Below are positions 1 to 8,331 of a stretch of DNA of 64,000 bases, piece after piece (within the stretch, counting starts at the first letter, position 1; each line of letters opens with the position of its first letter). Position numbers and translations under genes: made by a program. Below the pieces are notes generated by a model. That model was not told the origin of the DNA. It searched no databases and saw nothing but the letters and a program-made list of their open reading frames with translations. The stretch comes from Ktedonobacter robiniae. GTDB lineage: Bacteria > Chloroflexota > Ktedonobacteria > Ktedonobacterales > Ktedonobacteraceae. Location of the stretch: the NCBI RefSeq assembly GCF_016587375.1, contig NZ_BNJG01000005.1, positions 62,001 to 126,000 on the forward strand, written 5' to 3'.

Positions 1-1173
1 GGCCTGCATCACCTCACGAAAGCGCTGATTACAGTAGTCAACACGGCCATCTGGCGACGTCGTCCACACCAACTGTGGCACCGTTTCGGCCAGCACGCGC
101 CAGTTCTCCTCGCTTTCTTTGAGCTTCTGTTCGGCTCGTTTCTTGTTCTCAATATCGGTGCAGGTACCAACCCAGTGCAGGATCGCGCCCTGGGCATTTC
201 TCTGCGGCACGCATCGGACCAGAAACCAGCGATACGCTCCGCTGGTACCATCTTGTAAGCGTAGTTCCACTTCATAAGGTGCACTTGTGAGGATGGAGGT
301 CTGCCACGCCACCCATACCCGTTGCCAGTCATCAGGATGCACACTTGCCAACCAGCCATCACCTTCGGCCTGTTCGAGGCTCATCGCCAGATAGTCGATC
401 AAGCGTTGATTGTTGTAGGTGACATACCCATCGGGTCTGGCGATCCAGACAAACTGGGGGATCGTATCAACCAGGGCATGGATTTGCGCTTCGGCGCGCT
501 TGCGCTCGGTGATGTCGGTCTCAACATAGGCGAGGTACTTGACGTGGTGGTCCACGTCCCTGTGGGGAGGAGTGATCGTTGCCTCAAAGTGAAGGTTCAT
601 CCCTTCCCTGGAGTGAAACAGGGTCTCGAAACGCACCGTTTCGCCCATGCTGGCTCGCGCGATGGCGGCGCGTAATTGGTGTTGACTCGCAGGAGCAAAG
701 GACCACCAGGGGAGTTCGGCAAACGGTTGGCCAATCACCTCCTCGCGTCGGATCTGTGCATCTTCTAACGGTGCCTCATTACTTTCCAACAACGTCTCCC
801 GGCGAGGCAAAGGTTCTCTCTTCTCGTGAACATGCAACAGGAGCCCGCCAACGGTCGGAGCGAGCTGCACGTGCAGCCAGGTCTGGGTCACGGGAGAAAC
901 ATACTCCACTTCGCTTGGTGCTCGGGTCTGTGTGGTCTTCTGGACGGCCTGGTAGAGCGAGGTACTCACCAGGTGGGGAGCAGAGCACCACAAGGGCTGG
1001 CCCAATACGTCCTCTCGTGGTGCTCCAGTGATGGTCTGCGCGCTCACATTGGCATACACAATCGTCGCAGCGTCATCGATGAGAAATAAGGCACCAGGAA
1101 GCGTCTCAAGAAGCGTGAAGAGTGTCTCACTCAACGCAGGAGTGAGACGCCTGATCTGTGGTGTATTCGACAT
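1..1173 (-). CDS. Multi-PAS sensor protein, N-terminal part (leaves window)
   Basis: The frame stays open from the ATG at 1173-1171 to the window edge, giving 391 residues. At least three PAS repeats are visible, at about 12-110, 125-230 and 235-355, and a fourth begins near 365. The second and third end in typical PAS/PAC tails (ETDITERKRAEAQ and CTDIENKKRAEQ), and the third contains GAYRWFLVRCVP. There is no signal peptide or membrane segment, so it should be a cytoplasmic sensor. A kinase or other output domain would lie off the left edge and is not seen. The PAS text resembles that of the kinase at 58437-59962, so the two are probably related. Confidence 0.85.
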   Translation of the reverse strand, partial: MSNTPQIRRLTPALSETLFTLLETLPGALFLIDDAATIVYANVSAQTITGAPREDVLGQPLWCSAPHLVSTSLYQAVQKTTQTRAPSEVEYVSPVTQTWLHVQLAPTVGGLLLHVHEKREPLPRRETLLESNEAPLEDAQIRREEVIGQPFAELPWWSFAPASQHQLRAAIARASMGETVRFETLFHSREGMNLHFEATITPPHRDVDHHVKYLAYVETDITERKRAEAQIHALVDTIPQFVWIARPDGYVTYNNQRLIDYLAMSLEQAEGDGWLASVHPDDWQRVWVAWQTSILTSAPYEVELRLQDGTSGAYRWFLVRCVPQRNAQGAILHWVGTCTDIENKKRAEQKLKESEENWRVLAETVPQLVWTTSPDGRVDYCNQRFREVMQA

Positions 1174-1587
1174 AGTGCGGTAATGTCCCTTTCATGTGTC
1201 TCCATCCCAGGTGGCGAAGCTGCGTACCAGCCCTCACCTCAAGAATTCTGTTGAAATGATGGACTCTCTTTGAGCAACAAGCAAGCTATACAATGTAGCT
1301 ATCGGTGAAATCGCTCGTCCTCTTCATAGGACTATCGGCCAATGCACATCAAGGAGACGTTTAGCCCTCAGAGGAACGTGTAAAAATAGACTCAACATTT
1401 CTCTATAGCTGTTATTTGCCAGAATTCTTGGCGGCCTTGTAAATTTACAATTTCTGCACGCAACCATCCGCATCTGGAGCGCTTTTTCAGCTCGTCAATG
1501 GTTGAGTTGCACACTTTTCAGGGCAAGTGCTAACCTTTGGGATCTGGCTCGCTTTTGGTGATTCATGTTGCTTGCTACGCATAGGTT
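1174..1587. other. Intergenic, AT-rich, no gene seen
   Basis: No supported reading frame. The only structure noted is a 14-bp perfect palindrome, TTGTAAATTTACAA, at 1437-1450. It could be an operator for a dimeric repressor, but it is far from any start codon, so this is weak. Confidence 0.5.
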
Positions 1588-1862
1588 GGGGTCCCGACAC
1601 TTTTCCCCTGTGTTTTTCCCGCTAAGCAAGAGAGGAAATAGATAACACCAAAAGCATTTGAGAAGAAAATGAGGCCCTTGAAAATCTCTTTAGGCTCTAG
1701 AGAAATAGGAAAAAGAGGTTTTGCTACGCAAAATGGAGGGCCCACGCCAGCTACTTGGTATTTCTCGACTCAGCACCCATCTTGAAATACTTCTTCATCT
1801 TCTTATACAGGTATTGCTGCCTGCTTAGCGGGAAAAACACAGGGGAAAAATGTCGGGACCCC
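1588..1862. mobile_element. 275-bp MITE-like element with 41-bp inverted ends
   Basis: Positions 1588-1628 and 1822-1862 are inverted copies with one mismatch in 41 bp. The ends begin GGGGTCCCGACA. The roughly 190 bp between them carry no reading frame. This is the architecture of a miniature inverted-repeat element mobilised in trans. No transposase with such ends is present in the window and no clear target duplication was found. Confidence 0.75.
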
Positions 1863-1872
1863 TAAAAGGAAG

Positions 1873-1909
1873 ATGCGGCGAGTCCTCTCGCGAGGGAGAC
1901 TCGCCGCAT
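1873..1909 (-). terminator. Hairpin terminator of the small secreted protein gene
   Basis: A perfect 12-bp stem (ATGCGGCGAGTC at 1873-1884 with its complement at 1898-1909) lies 25 bp beyond the stop of the leftward gene ending at 1934. On the minus strand it is followed by a T-rich tail (CTTCCTTTT). Confidence 0.75.
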
Positions 1910-1933
1910 TGTCTGTTGTCGGTGTGGGTACGT

Positions 1934-2425
1934 TTATTTACTCTGCAAGAGGGTGTAGATGGAATTGACATTTTTGCTGAAGTTTGTTTCAAACTTGTTC
2001 GCCTCGTCCTTAGTGACCTGGCCCTGGCTCACGCCTTTGTTCAGCAAAGTGGTGGTATCCTGCTTGAGATCTTTCTGAAGCTGCTGTTCGGAGACCTTTT
2101 GCGCTCTGGCAATATCGGTGACTTTCTTGCCCCCTTGAAGCTGACGATTCAGCTGATCGCTGCTGAGCTTGAGATCTTTTGCCACAGCGGCGACAAGCTC
2201 GGAACGGTGAGCCTTGAGATAATCAAGAGCGCTCAGCGTTTTCTGGCTGTGATTGTTTGTATTGGAATCTTGTTTGGCTGGCTGACTCGTAGAGGTAGAT
2301 TTGACTGTTTGGGCAGGTGTAATGCTGCTCGCATGCGCAGAGAGCGAACTCGTGAATGAGGTTCCGAAGAGTAGAGCAATAGTGAGTACCAGGCTGGTTA
2401 ATCCGATAAAGAATAGCTTTTTCAT
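1934..2425 (-). CDS. Small secreted helical protein
   Basis: A 163-residue protein. It starts with MKK, a hydrophobic stretch and a Ser/Ala-rich region ending around AHASS near residue 33, which fits a Sec signal peptide. A Thr/Ser/Gln-rich linker follows, then a helical, charged C-terminal half (about 60-160) with the pattern LNRQLQGGKKVTDIARAQ. That pattern resembles short helical repeats of unknown function in other exported proteins of Chloroflexota and Actinomycetota. The start is supported by AAAGGAG about 9 bases upstream of the ATG. Function is unknown; it probably acts outside the membrane. Confidence 0.8.
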   Translation of the reverse strand: MKKLFFIGLTSLVLTIALLFGTSFTSSLSAHASSITPAQTVKSTSTSQPAKQDSNTNNHSQKTLSALDYLKAHRSELVAAVAKDLKLSSDQLNRQLQGGKKVTDIARAQKVSEQQLQKDLKQDTTTLLNKGVSQGQVTKDEANKFETNFSKNVNSIYTLLQSK

Positions 2426-2769
2426 AGAGTTTTTTTCTCCTTTGTTTTACATGCTAGTGGCTTATTGCGTTGGTTCATAGAGATCATATGCAATTTGATC
2501 TACTTACTTTAGCAGAAGCGGTAATCGTCGGTGACGTTCAACATCAAATTGAACTTATCCATACTATACGACAAATTTCTAAATAGATAATCACGAATAT
2601 GTAAGCTTTTTGTATGGTTACTATGTTTACTTGAAAGTGAGATAATGTATATTCATTTCTATGCCCGCTCGACGCCAGTTTGCAATAGCAGCACTAATAG
2701 TAAAGTTTGGCCACTATTCCTATCAGTTTCCGTGTAGGCCAGGATTTTCACCAAACCCGTGCCAGGATG
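2426..2769. other. Intergenic, AT-rich, no gene seen
   Basis: This stretch contains the promoter region of the secreted protein gene and has no credible reading frame. Confidence 0.5.
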
Positions 2770-2800
2770 CCCCCAGCTTTCGTGCCTGGGGGTCTTTGTT
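2770..2800 (+). terminator. Orphan Rho-independent terminator
   Basis: The stem CCCCCAG / CTGGGGG (2770-2776 with 2786-2792) is followed by TCTTTGTT on the plus strand. No plus-strand gene precedes it, so it may be a leftover of a lost gene or end an unannotated transcript. Confidence 0.55.
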
Positions 2801-2915
2801 CTTATACCCGGATATAAGACGGGTATAAGACGAGAAGGGGAATGGCGTAAAGACGGTTTCTGCCGTAAGTGCTGGAGGAAAGCCCAGGATACGTGGAAAA
2901 ATCTGACTTATGGAA

Positions 2916-4348
2916 TTATTGCTGTGGATTTGGTTGAAGAACAATGATGTTAGGGCGCGGAGATGATTTCGACGATCGGTAATGGCCTTCTCGGTGTCTT
3001 CTATGTATTTCGGGATCGTAGAGAGCAGGAGGAGGAGGGTCCTGGCCTGGTCGAACTTTGCTCAAAGCTTCAGCATCGGTTTTGAGTAAGGCATACATGG
3101 TTTCAATCATTTGCCCAGCGACACGACCCATCACCCACTTCTTCCCAGTTCGCTCGCCTGTACGTTCATTGTATGGGCAATTATTTTGGACCAATCGGTC
3201 ATAGAGTTTTGCCCATTCAGTTTCTCGCTGAATGACACGAGAAACAACCAGGAACATCATATGGCGCATCATCCGGGTGCCTCCAGGCGTCAACTTGGAG
3301 CGATCGTATGATGATCCAGTCTGATCACGGACTGGTGCCCAGCCAAAGTACGATTTGAGGGTTCCTGCATTGGGGAAGTTGAGGATTGAACCAATCGAGG
3401 CAATAATGGTGCCAGCCTGGATCAGCACTACTCCCATCGAGCAAAGAATTTGTCCTTCACGGGCTTGCTGGACGATGGTTTGAATCTCGTTCTCTAGCTG
3501 CTTGATGTGTCCCCGGAGGAGTTGAAGCTCCTGAATCAGTTGGCTTTGCTCTAAGACGAGGCTACGCTGCCGAACCAGCTCCTTAATGCCAATGCTGGTT
3601 GCTGCGAGTTGTTGCAGTTGGAGGAGCTTCGCATTTGAAAGACGGCGGGTTTTCCCACGAATTTCTTGCAAGTCAGCGAAACTCGCAATAGCAAGAGCAT
3701 GCGGTGTGGGGAAATGCTCACGCATTGCTAATGCTGTTGGCAGATTAGGATCTTTAAAAATGAGCGTGATCTCAGGAAAGATCTCGTCGCAAATAGCAAT
3801 AAGTTTGTTTTTGCGCTGGGTGCTTTCGCGGACAAGTTCATATCGATGGCGGATCAATCCTTTCAATTGTGCCGCAGCCGGGGTGGGTGGCACAGCTCGT
3901 CGAACCAGTTGTGCTTTGTCGGCAACCTGCATTCCAAGTTCAAGCTGATTGTAGAGATGGTTTGCTAGCCCAAGCGCATCGCGTTTATCCGTCTTCATCA
4001 TCCCTGCTGGTCGGGCCTGGATATGGACCAGGTACACAGGCAGCTCCAGGTCCTGTAAATATTGGAGCAGAGGAAGATGATAGTGCCCTGTTTTTTCCAG
4101 CAGGATGGTGCAATGCTCTAGGGGGCATAGCTCCTTATGCGCTCAGCTAGCGCCCGAAAGCCTTCGCGTGAGTTTTCAAAGGCCAGTGCGGGGCAAGCTT
4201 CAAATCGCTGGTAGCGCTCTAAGAGGGTTGTTGAGACAAAACCGGCCAGGTGCCTCACCTTGCCTATATCAATACCGATATAGAGAGGTTCGAGCTTGAG
4301 GAGAGGAATGGCTTGGAGATCAGGCAGCTTTTTGGTCCGTTTCGCCAT
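2916..4348 (-). pseudogene. IS110-family transposase, frameshifted
   Basis: Two minus-strand frames together make one IS110-type recombinase of about 475 residues. The N-terminal piece (4348-4118) has the first catalytic Asp in IGIDIGK. The second piece (ending 2916) continues with CTILLEKTGHYH, then TDKRDA in the DEDD domain and a C-terminal Tnp20-like part (SIGSILNFPNAGTLKSYFGW). The frame breaks at a run of five C near 4112-4120, where a one-base slip joins the pieces. The element is therefore inactive unless the base is a sequencing error. IS110 elements lack long inverted ends, so its exact limits are unclear. Confidence 0.85.
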
Positions 4349-4690
4349 GGTTTGTCCTTTTCATTCTCACACCACACGACGGAAGCTTTGGGCGGATAGG
4401 CCAGAGGCTGTGGAGGCGTCACTCCCATAGACAGGCAAGGAGTCTCCTCGACTGGCCCACTGACTTATCAAGGGTCCTGAAGCGCCTCCCCCACAGATTT
4501 TTAAGGGATCTCAATCCCACTATCACTAAAGGAGTCTTCAGCCTCTTCCTTGAGATAGCTAGTCCCAAGTCAGCCTATCCATTTCAATACTACCTAAGCA
4601 TATGTTCGAAATCAAGGTTCCGCCTGTCTATCACTATGAGTGGTTTTTACACGATCTTGGGCTTTCCTCATGTATGCTCTACCGTGGCGG
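4349..4690. other. Non-coding flank of the IS110 copy
   Basis: No gene seen. It lies just upstream of the IS110 transposase, where IS110-group elements encode their structured guide (bridge) RNA. Whether such an RNA exists here cannot be judged by eye. Confidence 0.4.
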
Positions 4691-5425
4691 CTAGTTGGCG
4701 CCGACGGCCTTGAAGTCCTGGTTGACGAAGATGTGGTGCGGCCAGTTGACGCCGATGTTGTGGGCCTCGTACTCGCCGTTGCTCAGTTGCACAACACGGT
4801 CGACGACGCCCCCCGGGTAGGCGGCCAGCGCAGCTTCCGTCGCCTTATTCGCTGTCGTTCCGCTGACGATCGTCCCCGACCCCTCACTGTAGTTCGCCGG
4901 GATCTGACCGACCTGCTTTGACGCGGTCGGTGCACCGCGCTGGAAGGGGATCACCGCTGCCGTCGAGGAAGTCGCAGATCCGCCGCTGCCAGTCGGTTGC
5001 ACGATGACCTGCGTGGCCGTGATGGTCGTGGAGTTGGTCATCCCAAGTACGAGGACGCTTTCGCCTGTTGTAATGGCACTCGCCGAGGTCGAGCTCGTCC
5101 CCTTCTGGTATGTCGTAGAGGACGCCTCGTTGACGGTCACCTTCACACCCGCTGATGTTGATATTGTGAAGCTCGACGTGGACACGCTGCCGACCGTGCC
5201 GGTTGCTCCCCCTGAGGCCGGTCCAGACTTAGCGTTGGATCCCCCGCCGCCGGGTCCGCGACCGCCAGCGAAGCCGGGGTGCCCTGCTGTTGCCGAGGAG
5301 GAAGCGGTTGCTGTTCCACTGCTGCTGCTACCACAGGCCACCAGGATTGCGGTTGCTGCAAGTAAGAGAAAAGTAACACTTACGAATGTTTTTATTTTTA
5401 GTGACAGTGACGTTCGTATAGACAT
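4691..5425 (-). CDS. Gly/Ser-rich lipoprotein with DUF5666-like domain
   Basis: A 244-residue exported protein. The N-terminus has Lys residues, a hydrophobic core and a lipobox (ILVACGSS), so it should be lipid-anchored. A Ser/Gly-rich linker (about 32-70) precedes a DUF5666-like beta domain (GTVGSVSTSSFTISTSAG, about 75-145). The C-terminal end carries a PepSY-like segment (ATEAALAAYPGGVVDRV). It is more GC-rich than its flanks. A PhoB-like promoter box about 235 bp upstream, shared with the gtrA promoter, suggests control by the two-component system at 12.5 kb. Function is unknown; an envelope role is inferred. Confidence 0.85.
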   Translation of the reverse strand: MSIRTSLSLKIKTFVSVTFLLLAATAILVACGSSSSGTATASSSATAGHPGFAGGRGPGGGGSNAKSGPASGGATGTVGSVSTSSFTISTSAGVKVTVNEASSTTYQKGTSSTSASAITTGESVLVLGMTNSTTITATQVIVQPTGSGGSATSSTAAVIPFQRGAPTASKQVGQIPANYSEGSGTIVSGTTANKATEAALAAYPGGVVDRVVQLSNGEYEAHNIGVNWPHHIFVNQDFKAVGAN

Positions 5426-5645
5426 TTTCTTTCCATCCTTTTATGTATATGAATGAGGGAACATACCTGACAATGAAACGATCAAGGACCTGTGATCATT
5501 TTGCTTGATCTCAGTTGCTGCTTTCATAGCGTGTTTATGAGTATTTCCTCTGCAAAGCAGTTGTAGTGAGTGCTACCTGAGCGAGAATGTACACTCATCG
5601 TTGAGCTCGCAACCTCTGTCAGCGTTCCCCTTCTCGATATGTTCA

Positions 5646-5679
5646 ATTGTAGCAGGGTTACTATGAAGATCTTATGAAG
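5646..5679 (-). promoter_or_regulatory. PhoB/OmpR-like box and -10 of the lipoprotein gene
   Basis: On the minus strand two CTTCATA heptamers stand 11 bp apart (plus strand 5662-5668 and 5673-5679). After a 10-bp gap comes TACAAT (5646-5651), a good -10. A tandem heptamer of 11-bp period replacing the -35 is the layout of PhoB/OmpR-activated promoters. The surrounding roughly 65 bp are nearly repeated at 12146-12210. Confidence 0.6.
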
Positions 5680-5787
5680 AAGCAGTCAAGCTTTTGTTTG
5701 TTTTGTTGTCTGGGATGTAAGCAAGCGAGCAAGCGAACGTGCCGCTAAAAATATTTGTAGGCTTTAACAGCCCTACTCTCTAGTGGA

Positions 5788-5845
5788 CATGCACGAGAGC
5801 CGTGCTGGAAAGAGTTCATTCTTTCCAGCACGGCTCTCGTGCATG
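5788..5845 (-). terminator. 26-bp perfect hairpin after the ABC transporter genes
   Basis: Positions 5788-5813 and 5820-5845 are perfect inverted copies with a 6-base loop. It lies 18 bp beyond the stop of the ATP-binding protein. It has no T-tract, so it may act as a Rho-independent-like barrier or an RNA-stabilising 3' end rather than a classic terminator. Confidence 0.6.
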
Positions 5846-5862
5846 TGACCAGAAGGAAGCTG

Positions 5863-6669
5863 CTATCTTCTACGCTTCTTCTTGACGGTTGGCTGAGGCG
5901 CGGGTACGACAACGCCTCCGATATCCTCGATCTTGCCATCTTCAATCTCAATGCGCACATCTGCCACCTTCGCTACGCTGCGATCATGCGTGACGACGAT
6001 GACCGTGCGCCCTTGATTTGCCAGGCGCTTTAGCAGGTCTATAATACGCTTGCCATTCTGTGAGTCCAGGTTTCCGGTTGGCTCATCTGCCAGGATGACT
6101 TTGGGATCGTTGGCGAGCGCACGGGCGATGGCGACGCGCTGCTTTTGTCCACCAGAGAGCCTGCCGGGGTGATGCCGGTGGCGATTCTCGTCGATACCAA
6201 CCTGGAGCAGGAGTGTCCGCGCTCGCTCGGGCATGTCGGCTCGTGACTTTCCTCCTGCCAGTTCCATTGGAAGCATGACATTCTCTAGCGCCGTCAGATT
6301 GGGAATCAGGTGAAATGATTGGAAAACGAAGCCCACGTTTTGACGCCTGAACTTATGCTCCTTTGGCCCGGTCAGGCTCATTACATTGACACCATCGACG
6401 ACCAGTTCACCCCCGGTTGGTTTATCCAGGCTCCCAAGGATATAGAGAAGGGTCGATTTGCCGCTGCCGCTGGGACCCATGATGGTGACGAATTGTCCTT
6501 CTGTAAAGACAAAGCTTGCGTCGTCTACGGCCTTGATGACCTCACCATGCATCTTAAAGTGCTTGCTGAGCTTCTCGGCGACAATCGTAACAACTGGCTC
6601 TTTCTGAACAGTTGAATCTTTCTCTAGAACTGCGGGCGTGGCCGCGTCAATGATGGTCTCTTCTCCCAT
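5863..6669 (-). CDS. ABC transporter ATP-binding protein (MacB/LolD type)
   Basis: A 268-residue ATPase. Walker A is GPSGSGKST (about 65-73), the signature is [15 protein letters not shown], Walker B is [12 protein letters not shown] and the switch His is in VVTHD. The ends carry a charged N-terminal extension of about 25 residues and a basic C-terminus (KKKRRR). It lies 21 bp downstream of an FtsX-type permease, so the two form an ABC exporter or mechanotransmission pair. Family members move lipoproteins, antimicrobial compounds or peptides, or signal to envelope enzymes; the substrate here is unknown. Confidence 0.92.
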   Translation of the reverse strand: MGEETIIDAATPAVLEKDSTVQKEPVVTIVAEKLSKHFKMHGEVIKAVDDASFVFTEGQFVTIMGPSGSGKSTLLYILGSLDKPTGGELVVDGVNVMSLTGPKEHKFRRQNVGFVFQSFHLIPNLTALENVMLPMELAGGKSRADMPERARTLLLQVGIDENRHRHHPGRLSGGQKQRVAIARALANDPKVILADEPTGNLDSQNGKRIIDLLKRLANQGRTVIVVTHDRSVAKVADVRIEIEDGKIEDIGGVVVPAPQPTVKKKRRR

Positions 6670-6690
6670 GGTTTATCCTCGCTTCTCAGA

Positions 6691-8151
6691 CTAGTTGTTG
6701 CCTTTTCTCAGCACGACCGCGGGTCGGATGCGCGCGACATAGAGAGCGGGAATGATGCTCGTCAAGATTGCCAAACCAATTCCCAACCCCATGATGATGA
6801 GCAGTGTTTGCGCATTAAGGGTGACCGTTGATAGATGAATGTCACTGAGTTGCTGCGTTAATCCCTGGCGAAAGCCCTGGAAACCCTGGAAGCCCTGGAA
6901 CGATGGACCTCCCTGTGTGCCTTGGGCCGTTGGTGTTCCTCCCCCCATAAATGAGCCGCGGCCTCTGCCAGCTACAGAACCAATATCGCTAGACGCAGTG
7001 GAGACATCAAACTTTTGTGAAATGATGGGGCCAAGCGTCACGAGGAGTACAGTCGCGACCGCCGATGCCAGGACACTGAGGGCCAACACTTCCGTCCAGA
7101 ATTGCGCTATGACTTGCCAGTGTGAGGCGCCTATTGCCTTGAGCGTGCCGATTTCCGCGGTTCGTTCGCGAACGATAACGAAGACCGAGAAGATGATAAT
7201 CGCGGCCGAGGTGGCTATGGCAACGATGAGCGCCAGCTTGATGCTGCTCTGTGCGGTACTGAGCGCACTAATCGCGCTTGAGTACATTTTGTTCTCGGTG
7301 ACGACGTTGTATTTGCTGCCCAGCGCTGTGCGGATATTGGTTGCAACAGTGTCTACCTGGTCATAGGTCGTGGCGTAGGCCGTAATACTGTCGACGCCAT
7401 TGACGGCGTAGAGCTTCTGCATGGTTGCCAGGGGCAAGGTGAGCGTATTATCGGCTGTGGCCGCGTCCGAGCTGTAGAGGCCAATGACTGTGAGCTTGGT
7501 GCTTTTGAGCGTAAAAGTTGAACCAACTTTGAGATTATTCGTGTCGGCCAGTGTCTTGCTCATGAGCGCGACATTTGCCGTAGCATCGCTCGTCTGGAGG
7601 CCGCGTCCAGAGGTGATTGTAGGCGTGCCACCCTGGATAGTGAAATGCGTGGAGCCACTTGAGATCCCATAAATCGAGGTTGGGATAGTCCTGCTTTGCC
7701 CATTAGGCATCTGGACGCTGGCGGTCTTCAATTGCTGATCGGTGTCATAGCGTCTCAGGCTCTCCTCGACACTGGTAACGCCAGAAACCTTTTTGACTTT
7801 ATCGATAGCGTCAGAGGGTATCGGCGTGCTCGCGTTTTGTGATTGGAACAGATCGAAGCCACCATTATTGCCATTGCCACCACTGTCACCACTGCCACCA
7901 GGGAAACCTCTATTATTTCCGTTACTGTTATTCCCATTATTTTGTGTTTGACTCTGGTTGTCGGTCACATAACTGATGGTAACGCCCGTTCCCACCTCTG
8001 AGCGCACTTTGGTAAGCTGCTGCTGCGCGCTACTGTTGAGGCTGACCATGGCCGCAACAAACATCAAGCTTGCTCCCAACAGCAAGACGATGAGCAGCAG
8101 CCGTAGTGGATTCCGTACCACGTTTCGCATGCCGCGTAAGACTATACCCAT
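6691..8151 (-). CDS. FtsX-family ABC permease (MacB-like)
   Basis: A 486-residue membrane protein with the usual layout: one N-terminal membrane segment (about 12-32), a large extracytoplasmic domain (about 40-295) and three C-terminal segments containing ERTAEIGTLKAIGAS, the typical FtsX loop. The outer domain has an Asn/Gly-rich insert (about 65-100), and a FQGF-type Gln/Phe repeat lies in the last loop. GAAGGAG precedes the ATG. It pairs with the ATPase downstream. The Gly/Asn-rich inserts may reflect local expansion. Confidence 0.9.
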   Translation of the reverse strand: MGIVLRGMRNVVRNPLRLLLIVLLLGASLMFVAAMVSLNSSAQQQLTKVRSEVGTGVTISYVTDNQSQTQNNGNNSNGNNRGFPGGSGDSGGNGNNGGFDLFQSQNASTPIPSDAIDKVKKVSGVTSVEESLRRYDTDQQLKTASVQMPNGQSRTIPTSIYGISSGSTHFTIQGGTPTITSGRGLQTSDATANVALMSKTLADTNNLKVGSTFTLKSTKLTVIGLYSSDAATADNTLTLPLATMQKLYAVNGVDSITAYATTYDQVDTVATNIRTALGSKYNVVTENKMYSSAISALSTAQSSIKLALIVAIATSAAIIIFSVFVIVRERTAEIGTLKAIGASHWQVIAQFWTEVLALSVLASAVATVLLVTLGPIISQKFDVSTASSDIGSVAGRGRGSFMGGGTPTAQGTQGGPSFQGFQGFQGFRQGLTQQLSDIHLSTVTLNAQTLLIIMGLGIGLAILTSIIPALYVARIRPAVVLRKGNN

Positions 8152-8331
8152 GCAACTAATACTCCTTCGTTTTGTTCGTTAGCCTGTGACTGGTTTTATC
8201 TTTTTGCCGCTGTCGATCTTTGATGCAAAGCGGCAAACCTTTCTGGCAAAGTACACAGAAAACGGGTCAACAACACTCTCTGACCTTCCTCAACACTGGA
8301 GGAATCAAGGAAGATCATGAACGATATTTAT

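Noticed and set aside
9-362. A 117-residue minus-strand frame
   Set aside because: It is a shadow of the PAS sensor, which is open through the whole stretch in another frame of the same strand with clear PAS motifs.
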